NCBI GenBank assembly: GCA_017992485.1
Contig: JAGOOL010000030.1
Span: forward strand, 1 to 7,473
Source: Minisyncoccota bacterium
Lineage (GTDB): Bacteria; Patescibacteriota; Minisyncoccia; Phycocordibacterales; UBA9973
DNA length: 7,473 nt
Direction of reading: 5' to 3'
The position numbers were made by a program, and so were the translations under genes. Below are positions 1-4,615 of the stretch, one piece after another (within the stretch, counting starts at the first letter, position 1; each line of letters opens with the position of its first letter). The notes beneath the pieces are model-generated. The model was not told the origin of the DNA. It saw nothing but the letters and a program-made list of their open reading frames with translations, and ran no database searches.

Positions 1-733
1 GATTAAAGATGGTGTTGATGTCGATCAGATGCCGTACATTGTTATCATCTTGGACGAATTGGCGGATATTATGACTGCATTCCCGCGAGAGCTCGAAGCT
101 GGTATCGTTCGTCTCGCTCAAATGTCTCGTGCTGTCGGTATTCACCTTATTCTTTCAACACAGCGTCCTGAAGTGAACGTCATCACTGGTCTCATCAAAG
201 CCAACGTCCCGGCTCGTATTGCGCTCAAAGTTTCTTCGCAGATCGATTCACGAACGATTCTTGATGCTGGTGGTGCTGAAAAATTGCTCGGCGCCGGTGA
301 TATGCTTTTCCTTTCCGGTGAATCTTCTCAGCCAAATCGTATTCAATCTGCTTTTATTACAGAAGATGAGGTGAAGCGTGTCGTTGCTTGGCTCGCAAAG
401 ACGTATGAAAATGAAGTTGTTGGTGACATTGCACTCACTGGTACACCGAGCGTTGATAAATCAATCTTTGAAGCGACACTTGATTCAGACGACAATAGTG
501 ACGACGATGAAATGTATGAAGAAGCGAGACAAACGGTTATCGAAGCCGGCAAAGCTTCGACTTCGTATCTCCAGCGTAAACTTAAGCTCGGCTACGCTCG
601 CGCAGCGCGTTTGATGGATATTCTTGAAGAACGTGGCGTTGTCGGTCCAGCAGACGGTGCAAAGCCGCGCGAGGTCCTCGAGCGCGGCGTCGACGATACG
701 AGCGATATACACACACCTAACAACTATATATAA
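1..733 (+). CDS. ftsK: DNA translocase FtsK, C-terminal part (5' end outside window)
   Basis: FtsK/SpoIIIE is the hexameric, membrane-anchored ATPase that pumps chromosomal DNA through the division septum and activates dimer resolution. The frame is open from base 2, giving 243 visible residues; the N-terminal membrane segments, linker and Walker A motif lie outside the window. Seen here: the Walker B strand IVIILDE (Asp codon 53-55, Glu 56-58); the conserved motor segment with STQRP, VITGLIKAN, SSQIDSRTILD and GGAEKLLG (about 150-300); a short acidic linker (about 480-515); and the DNA-reading gamma winged helix beginning YEEARQTV and running through GYARAARLMDILEERG to KPREVL (about 516-685). 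It stops at TAA 731-733 after a short variable tail. The next gene starts 17 bp later on the same strand, so the two are probably cotranscribed. The family assignment is secure. Confidence 0.96.
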   Translation, partial: IKDGVDVDQMPYIVIILDELADIMTAFPRELEAGIVRLAQMSRAVGIHLILSTQRPEVNVITGLIKANVPARIALKVSSQIDSRTILDAGGAEKLLGAGDMLFLSGESSQPNRIQSAFITEDEVKRVVAWLAKTYENEVVGDIALTGTPSVDKSIFEATLDSDDNSDDDEMYEEARQTVIEAGKASTSYLQRKLKLGYARAARLMDILEERGVVGPADGAKPREVLERGVDDTSDIHTPNNYI

Positions 734-750
734 CTAGCTAGAAAATACTC

Positions 751-1134
751 ATGATTCCGATGGTAGATCCAAAACAATTTACGAAGCTATTCCTTGTTGG
801 GCTGCTTTTTCTTGGTATCGTTACGTATACGTACTATCGCAGCAAGGATGCGATTTTCGGTATTACTATTGCCTCTTCCATCGAAGACGGCGCTGTTCTT
901 GATTCAAGATTGCTCACGCTCACCGGAAATGCACCACATACTTCCCGCTTTACCGTCAATGGCCGCGAAATACTTTTGGACAAAAATGGTGACTTCACTG
1001 ACACATTGCTCCTCCAAGAGGGCTATACTATACTTGATATGGAAGCGAGTGATCGATTCGGCAGAACGAAGAGCAAAGTCATTCGGCTTTACACGACACC
1101 GGACACTGCGCCCATAGATACGCCGAGTGTTTAA
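751..1134 (+). CDS. Small single-pass membrane protein with Ig-like beta domain, function unknown
   Basis: A 127-aa protein that I cannot name. Residues 1-11 are short and polar, 12-29 form one hydrophobic membrane helix (LFLVGLLFLGIVTYTYY), and the rest should lie outside the cell (N-in orientation inferred). Residues about 38-115 look like one small beta-sandwich: alternating hydrophobic strands, the phrase LTLTGNAP, a central FTVNGREILLDKNGDF, and a last strand IRLYTTP. This pattern resembles the Ig-like/glucodextranase-B-type domains that hold bacterial surface proteins. A Pro/Thr tail follows. The ATG at 751 is used; ATG 760 (residue 4) is an equal alternative, and neither has a Shine-Dalgarno. 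It sits 17 bp behind ftsK, suggesting one operon and perhaps an envelope or division role, but that rests on position only. Confidence 0.8.
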   Translation: MIPMVDPKQFTKLFLVGLLFLGIVTYTYYRSKDAIFGITIASSIEDGAVLDSRLLTLTGNAPHTSRFTVNGREILLDKNGDFTDTLLLQEGYTILDMEASDRFGRTKSKVIRLYTTPDTAPIDTPSV

Positions 1135-1143
1135 ATTTTTTTA
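1103..1143 (+). terminator. Candidate intrinsic terminator of the ftsK unit
   Basis: ACACT (1103-1107) pairs with AGTGT (1126-1130), and GCG (1108-1110) with CGC (1121-1123), leaving a 2-base bulge and a 10-base loop. A T-rich tract (1131-1143) follows at once. The stem lies inside the last codons of the upstream gene and covers its stop. The stem is modest and the T tract is broken by AAA, so this is a candidate only. It would separate ftsK and its follower from recA. Confidence 0.4.
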
Positions 1144-1259
1144 TTTGTAACTTTATTATTTTTTTATAGAAACTTAATGCCTGCCGTATATACTACGCGC
1201 ATGCAGTTGTTATTAGGCATTAGTAGTTATCATTCAATAAGCAGTATTGCTTCACACAT
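1135..1259 (+). promoter_or_regulatory. recA upstream region with a possible -10 box
   Basis: This 125-bp gap should carry the recA promoter. TATACT at 1189-1194 is a good -10 match, but no convincing -35 lies 16-18 bp before it. TTGTAA at 1145-1150 is too far away. An 8-bp inverted repeat, TAATGCCT (1175-1182) and AGGCATTA (1215-1222), brackets the -10 box with a 32-bp spacer. A small hairpin CAATA/TATTG (1235-1249) ends 10 bases before the start codon. I see neither a CTGT-N8-ACAG nor a GAAC-N4-GTTC LexA box, so SOS control is not supported by the sequence. No Shine-Dalgarno precedes the recA ATG. Confidence 0.35.
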
Positions 1260-2321
1260 ATGGCAAAAAAATCAGCAAAAGCACCAAAGGAACAAGGCGG
1301 AGCAGTCGATGACGCAATCAAATCTATTCTCACTAAATTCGGCGAAGGCTCGATCATGAAACTTGGTGATGCACCAAAAGTAAACGTCAGTGCAATTCCA
1401 ACTGGTTCCATCGGTCTCGATATCGCGCTCGGCATCGGCGGTTTGCCTCGTGGACGCATTATCGAAATCTTTGGACCAGAATCTTCTGGTAAAACAACAC
1501 TTGCGCTACACGTTGTCGCTGAAGCACAAAAGCTTGGTGGTGTTTGTGCGTATATCGACGCGGAACATGCAATGGATCCTGAATATGCACAGAACCTCGG
1601 CGTCGACATCGGTGAACTTCTCATTTCTCAACCAGACACTGGTGAGCAAGGTTTGGAAATCGTTGAGTCGCTCGTTCGCACAGGAAAGATTGATGTTGTT
1701 GTTATCGACTCTGTTGCCGCACTTACTCCAAAAGATGAAATCGAAGGCGACATGGGTCAGCAGCACATGGGTAAGCAAGCTCGCTTGATGTCACAAGCAC
1801 TTCGTAAACTCACAGCGCTCGTTGCTCGTTCAAACACAGTTGTTATCTTCATCAACCAGATTCGTATGCAGATCGGTGTCATGTTTGGTAATCCGGAAAC
1901 AACTCCAGGTGGTAAGGCGCTCAAATTCTACACATCTGTTCGTCTCGACATTCGCCGCATCGCCCAGATCAAAAAAGGTGAAGAAGTTGTCGGCTCACGC
2001 ACGCGCGTCAAAGTCGTCAAAAACAAAGTCGCTGCCCCATTCAAACAAACAGAATTCGATATCATTTATGGTGAAGGTATTTCACTCGAAGGTGAAATCA
2101 TGGCACTCGGTGAGAAACTCGGCATCATCGAAAAATCTGGTGCTTCATATGCGTATCTCCCACCAGAAGAAAAAGGTGAGAAAGTTGAGAAGATGCCTCT
2201 CGCTCGTGGTTATGACGCAACACGTCAGGCCCTCCGCGAAAATCCTAAGCTCCGCGACACAATCCTCAAGGTTATTCGTAAACGCATGAAGGAAGTTGTA
2301 GCAGATTCAGGAGCAGAGTAA
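1260..2321 (+). CDS. recA: Recombinase RecA
   Basis: RecA forms ATP-dependent filaments on single-stranded DNA, drives homologous pairing and strand exchange, and stimulates LexA-type self-cleavage. At 353 aa it has the usual family length. Visible motifs: Walker A GPESSGKT (residues 72-79); catalytic Glu102 in YIDAEHA; Walker B VVVIDSVAAL with Asp150; DNA-binding loop L1 (EIEGDMGQQHMG, 160-171); and loop L2 from NQIRMQIGVMFGNP (199-212) through TTPGGKALKF. The C-terminal domain is complete but short and ends in GAE, without the long acidic tail of enterobacterial RecA. The ATG at 1260 fits the family N-terminus (MAKKSAKAPKEQ) despite having no Shine-Dalgarno. It appears to be transcribed alone, between a candidate terminator upstream and a long hairpin-forming element downstream. 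Confidence 0.99.
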   Translation: MAKKSAKAPKEQGGAVDDAIKSILTKFGEGSIMKLGDAPKVNVSAIPTGSIGLDIALGIGGLPRGRIIEIFGPESSGKTTLALHVVAEAQKLGGVCAYIDAEHAMDPEYAQNLGVDIGELLISQPDTGEQGLEIVESLVRTGKIDVVVIDSVAALTPKDEIEGDMGQQHMGKQARLMSQALRKLTALVARSNTVVIFINQIRMQIGVMFGNPETTPGGKALKFYTSVRLDIRRIAQIKKGEEVVGSRTRVKVVKNKVAAPFKQTEFDIIYGEGISLEGEIMALGEKLGIIEKSGASYAYLPPEEKGEKVEKMPLARGYDATRQALRENPKLRDTILKVIRKRMKEVVADSGAE

Positions 2322-2331
2322 AAGACAATTC

Positions 2332-2433
2332 ATAAAATTCCTGTTATTCTCGGGTACGAAATTTTTCTACTAAAAAATTTCTCCGTCCTCGGGTCGTCAC
2401 CCTCGGAAGCCCCTCGACTAACAGGAATTTTAT
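2332..2433. repeat. 102-bp element with perfect 15-bp terminal inverted repeats (MITE-like or hairpin element)
   Basis: The ends are a perfect 15-bp inverted repeat: ATAAAATTCCTGTTA at 2332-2346 and its reverse complement at 2419-2433. Each side is flanked by ATTC (2328-2331 and 2434-2437), which would fit a 4-bp target-site duplication. Inside are an AT-only-loop hairpin, GAAATTTTT (2358-2366) with AAAAATTTC (2373-2381), and a GC-rich part with a GGGT/ACCC mini-hairpin (2391-2402). CTCGGGT occurs twice (2349-2355, 2388-2394) and CCCTCG twice (2400-2405, 2411-2416). There is no ORF. Its layout fits a miniature inverted-repeat element. Alternatives are a REP/BIME-like sequence or a recA 3' hairpin that halts transcription, although no U-run follows the outer stem. 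The structure is certain; mobility is inferred. Confidence 0.75.
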
Positions 2434-2437
2434 ATTC

Positions 2438-2466
2438 TTGCCTTTTAAATGCTCCTTAGCTATACT
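2438..2466 (+). promoter_or_regulatory. Probable efp promoter
   Basis: A -35-like TTGCCT (2438-2443), an exact 17-bp spacer and a -10 TATACT (2461-2466) predict a transcription start near 2473, giving efp a 5' leader of about 40 nt. The -35 begins directly after the ATTC that flanks the inverted-repeat element. This start also makes the upstream in-frame ATG at 2449 untranslatable from this promoter. Confidence 0.6.
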
Positions 2467-2511
2467 CCTACCAGCCTTCTGGCCTCATTAATTACAATAT
2501 TCAAATATCTT

Positions 2512-3090
2512 ATGGCACTACTTGCATACAACGAAATCAAAGAAAAAAAGATCATTCTCCACGATGATGAACCGTGTGAAGTTGTCGAAACACACGTCGC
2601 TCGCACACAACAGCGAAAGCCTCAGAACCAGGTAAAGCTTCGTAGCCTCATTTCCGGCAAAACATTCGCAGCAACGTACCACGTCTCTGACCAGGCAGCT
2701 GAAGCTGACATCCTCAAGCGCGACGTTAAATTCCTCTTCCACAACAAAGGCGAATTTTGGTTCTGTGATCCAACAAATCCAGCTAACCGCTTCAAACTCG
2801 AAGAAAAGATTCTTGGCGACAATACTAAATTCCTCAAAGCCAATGAACTCGTCACCGCTCTCATTTGGGACAATGACGACGAAGAGCAGATTATTTCGAT
2901 CAAGCTTCCTATCAAGATGACATTCGAAGTCAAAGATGCGCCACCTGCAATCAAGGGAGACACTCGAACTGGCGGCAACAAAGTTGTCACTCTCGACAAC
3001 GGTGCAACCGTCAACGTTCCACTCTTTATCTCGACTGGTGAAAAAATCATCGTCAACACAGAAACTGGAGACTACGTAGAGCGAGTCTAG
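2512..3090 (+). CDS. efp: Elongation factor P
   Basis: EF-P binds between the P and E sites of the ribosome and rescues stalling at consecutive prolines. From ATG 2512 the protein is 192 aa, close to the family's usual 185-190. It shows the three beta domains: an N-terminal KOW-like domain (about 1-64), a central OB domain containing GEFWF and LGDNTKFLK, and a C-terminal OB domain with the signature GDTRTGG through TLDNGATVNVPLF and ending GDYVERV. The frame runs upstream to ATG 2449, but those 21 residues are hydrophobic, unlike EF-P, and lie before the predicted transcription start. The tip loop is odd: residues 32-37 read TQQRKP instead of PGKG, and in an ungapped alignment with E. coli EF-P (VKL at 41-43 in both) the modified Lys34 position is Gln. 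Transcription ends at the shared terminator 7 bp after the stop. Confidence 0.97.
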   Translation: MALLAYNEIKEKKIILHDDEPCEVVETHVARTQQRKPQNQVKLRSLISGKTFAATYHVSDQAAEADILKRDVKFLFHNKGEFWFCDPTNPANRFKLEEKILGDNTKFLKANELVTALIWDNDDEEQIISIKLPIKMTFEVKDAPPAIKGDTRTGGNKVVTLDNGATVNVPLFISTGEKIIVNTETGDYVERV

Positions 3091-3096
3091 ATAATA

Positions 3097-3139
3097 AAAT
3101 AAAAAACGCACAATCTTGAGGACTGTGCGTTTTTTATTT
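3097..3139. terminator. Strong bidirectional terminator between efp and rpsR
   Basis: Bases 3097-3112 and 3124-3139 form a perfect 16-bp stem. Its core is CGCACA/TGTGCG, flanked by A6 on the left and T6 on the right, around an 11-base loop. Read on either strand, the GC-rich stem is followed by a U-run, so it can end both efp (+) and the converging rpsF-ssb-rpsR operon (-). The efp stop is at 3090 and the rpsR stop at 3164. Confidence 0.9.
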
Positions 3140-3163
3140 GTACTTTAGCTTTCGCTTCAGCAA

Positions 3164-3364
3164 CTACTTGATGATAAATGGGATAAGACCCATGAATCGT
3201 GAGCGCTTTACAGCGAGAGCGAGCTTGCGCTGGTTCTTCGATGAAAGGCCTGAACGCTTGCGTGGCAAAATCTTGCCGCTTGGGCCGAGGAACTTTTTCA
3301 AGATATCAGTGTCTTTGTAGTCGATATGCTTGATATTGTTCGCCGAAAAATAATCATGCTTCAT
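3164..3364 (-). CDS. rpsR: 30S ribosomal protein S18 (bS18)
   Basis: S18 sits on the platform of the small subunit next to S6 and binds 16S rRNA as an S6:S18 pair. The 66-aa product is a little shorter than the usual 70-80. It carries the family core: HIDYKDTDILKKF (residues 13-25), SGKILPRKRSGLSSKNQRKLALAVKRSRFMGLIPF (about 29-63), rich in Arg/Lys. The N-terminal tail is reduced to about 12 residues (MKHDYFSANNIK). The ATG at 3362-3364 is preceded by AT-rich sequence with no Shine-Dalgarno. It is the last gene of rpsF-ssb-rpsR, 65 nt after ssb. In many bacteria rplI (L9) follows; here the terminator comes instead. Confidence 0.96.
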   Translation of the reverse strand: MKHDYFSANNIKHIDYKDTDILKKFLGPSGKILPRKRSGLSSKNQRKLALAVKRSRFMGLIPFIIK

Positions 3365-3429
3365 AAATGTAATAATCTTAGTTTAATAGTGTGACTTTAG
3401 GATTTCGAAGATTCTTTTTAGGGAAATCT

Positions 3430-3906
3430 TTAGAATGGGATGTCTTCCAAATTATTGTCATCAGATGGGTATTCGATAGTATCGAATCCTTCATCTTGTT
3501 TTTCATCTGGCTTCCCTGCTGGAGCTTCTGACTTTTGGTATGAACCTCCTGCTGATCCGCCTGCGCCGGGTTTACCGTTGCCGCTTGGACCGAACTGGAA
3601 GTTTTCAACGACGATTTCGGTGCGGTAATTTTTCTTACCCTCCTTGTCGTCCCAGCTTCGTGTCTGGAGACGGCCTTCGATGTAGAGTGAGCCGCCTTTC
3701 TTCATATACTGAGCGATAAGCTCGCCAGGCTTTCCGAATGCCACAATGTTGTGGTATTCAGTTGCTTCCTTCTTGGCGCCGTTCTGGTCCTTCCAGACGC
3801 GGTTTGTCGCGAGGGAGCCGGAAACAACCTTGATACCTGATGGGAGCGATTTGATCTCAGGATCACGAGTGAGATTGCCTATAATTTGGACTTTGTTGAG
3901 ATACAT
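3430..3906 (-). CDS. ssb: Single-stranded DNA-binding protein
   Basis: SSB coats single-stranded DNA during replication and repair and recruits partner proteins through its C-terminal tip. The 158-aa protein has the OB fold at residues 1-106 (start MYLNKVQIIGNLTRDPE; VAFGKPGELIAQYMKKG; YIEGRLQTRSW; YRTEIVVENFQFG). A flexible Gly/Pro/Ser/Lys-rich linker follows (about 107-140), and then an acidic tip ending exactly in DIPF, the partner-binding end. The length and layout are standard for a homotetrameric bacterial SSB. The ATG at 3904-3906 matches the family N-terminus; only a weak AAGAAA lies upstream. It sits between rpsF and rpsR, the conserved order in bacteria, and should be cotranscribed with both. 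Confidence 0.98.
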   Translation of the reverse strand: MYLNKVQIIGNLTRDPEIKSLPSGIKVVSGSLATNRVWKDQNGAKKEATEYHNIVAFGKPGELIAQYMKKGGSLYIEGRLQTRSWDDKEGKKNYRTEIVVENFQFGPSGNGKPGAGGSAGGSYQKSEAPAGKPDEKQDEGFDTIEYPSDDNNLEDIPF

Positions 3907-3940
3907 ATTTTTTTCTTGAATAGCTAGTCTGATAATACTG

Positions 3941-3969
3941 TCGTATCGCAGCCTGCCAAGGCGGTACGA
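3941..3969 (-). other. Hairpin in the rpsF-ssb gap
   Basis: TCGTA (3941-3945) pairs with TACGA (3965-3969) and CGC (3947-3949) with GCG (3961-3963), with one mismatch between the stems and an 11-base loop that can pair further (GCC/GGC). It lies 34 nt before the ssb start and 7 nt after the rpsF stop. No U-run follows on the - strand, so it is not a normal terminator. It could be an RNA-processing or translation-control hairpin. The role is unknown. Confidence 0.5.
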
Positions 3970-3976
3970 TCTAATA

Positions 3977-4444
3977 TTACTCCGTTACCGCGAGCTCTTC
4001 AAGTTTCTTCTCGATTTCCGCTTCGTCGATCGGTGTCTCTTCTGCGTTTTCGAGCTTGCGAGCTGGACGCTTCATTGCTGTTCCCATCGTACGCTTGCCT
4101 GCGACAGTGTTTTCGCGGACAGTCTTGATGAGGAGGAAACGAAGGACGTCTTCGTCACGCTTGAGGATTGCGCCGATCTCTTCGGTCATAGATGGGTCGA
4201 TTTCGAACTTCATCCAACCAAAGTAACCTTCACTAAACCATGACTTTTTGTTGCCGATCGGGCGAGACATTTCGTAGCCGAGGGTGATCAAGCGAGGAAA
4301 TTCCTCACTGATGCTGATTCCCTTCTTGCCTTCGATAAGGTCTTTGATCACACCAACCTTTGCTGCAACGTTCTCTTCGGGCATAGTGCCAACGATGAGG
4401 TAGCCAAGCTCGTATATTCGAGCCTGTGTTTCATTTTCTTCCAT
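3977..4444 (-). CDS. rpsF: 30S ribosomal protein S6 (bS6)
   Basis: S6 pairs with S18 on the 30S platform. From ATG 4442-4444 the product is 155 aa, longer than the roughly 95-135 aa usual in bacteria. The ferredoxin-like S6 fold covers about residues 8-112: first strand RIYELGYLIVG, a helix VAAKVGVIKDLIEG, the strand-loop ITLGYEMSRPIGNKKSWFSEGYF, then FEIDPSMTEEI and LRFLLIKTV. The C-terminal 43 residues are a charged extension (basic KRPARK, then Glu-rich). The frame continues to a TTG at 4501, adding 19 residues unlike S6. The internal ATG is preferred because MEENETQARIYEL places the fold at the normal distance. No Shine-Dalgarno is visible. It is the first gene of rpsF-ssb-rpsR and lies behind a structured leader. 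Confidence 0.93.
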   Translation of the reverse strand: MEENETQARIYELGYLIVGTMPEENVAAKVGVIKDLIEGKKGISISEEFPRLITLGYEMSRPIGNKKSWFSEGYFGWMKFEIDPSMTEEIGAILKRDEDVLRFLLIKTVRENTVAGKRTMGTAMKRPARKLENAEETPIDEAEIEKKLEELAVTE

Positions 4445-4520
4445 AGGTAAATGCCGTTTTAAGGGCAGTAGATGCTTGTAAATTGCCGAATACTCGCTCA
4501 AATGAGCTGATAATCGGTTT

Positions 4521-4572
4521 GTCCCGTTTCGGACCTAAGCGCTGGGGTTATCAGTACCCCCGCGAACGGGAC
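4521..4572 (-). promoter_or_regulatory. S6:S18-binding autoregulatory leader of the rpsF operon
   Basis: On the - strand the RNA starts with GUCCCGUU, which pairs perfectly with AACGGGAC (P1: 4565-4572 with 4521-4528). Directly inside is P2: CGC/GCG (4562-4564 with 4540-4542), a G-A mismatch, then GGGGU/ACCCC (4556-4560 with 4544-4548), closed by a 7-base loop. Between P2 and P1 on the 3' side is an 11-nt bulge, CUUAGGUCCGA (4529-4539). This layout (P1, P2, 3' bulge with a CCG) is that of the known leader in rpsF mRNAs, which is bound by the S6:S18 complex and imitates its 16S rRNA site, letting the proteins repress their own operon. Position, orientation and downstream genes all fit. Binding itself is inferred. 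Confidence 0.78.
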
Positions 4573-4578
4573 TTGATT

Positions 4579-4607
4579 ACTTTAAGGGAAAATGGGGGTT
4601 TTGTCAA
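4579..4607 (-). promoter_or_regulatory. Promoter of the rpsF-ssb-rpsR operon
   Basis: On the - strand there is a perfect -35 TTGACA (4602-4607), a 17-bp spacer and a -10 TAAAGT (4579-4584). The predicted start, about 7 bases on, is at 4572, the first base of the S6:S18 leader stem. The agreement of two independent signals makes this the best-supported promoter in the window. Its -35 lies 8 bp past the stop of the upstream protease gene. Confidence 0.8.
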
Positions 4608-4615
4608 AAGTAGAC

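Noticed and set aside
1135..1259. SOS (LexA) box before recA
   Set aside because: Neither the CTGT-N8-ACAG nor the GAAC-N4-GTTC pattern is present.
1220..1624. 134-aa open frame on the - strand over the start of recA
   Set aside because: It is Ser/Pro/Ala-rich, antisense to a certain recA, and shows no family motif. Other frames inside recA are likewise shadows.
2332..2433. The inverted-repeat element as a plain rho-independent terminator of recA
   Set aside because: The outer stem is followed by ATATTCTTG rather than a U-run, and 72 bases separate the arms. A termination role remains possible but the structure is not typical.
2449..2511. Longer EF-P start giving 21 extra hydrophobic residues
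   Set aside because: EF-P has no such N-terminus, the predicted promoter start is near 2473, and ATG 2512 gives the normal family start.
2518..3111. 197-aa open frame on the - strand opposite efp
   Set aside because: It lies wholly over a certain efp gene, has the composition of a shadow frame (many Phe/Val/Asp/Ser), and has no recognisable motif. The 145-aa - strand frame at 2622-3059 is rejected for the same reason.
4445..4501. Longer S6 starting at TTG 4501
   Set aside because: It needs a rare TTG start, and the 19 added residues do not resemble S6. ATG 4444 fits the fold start.
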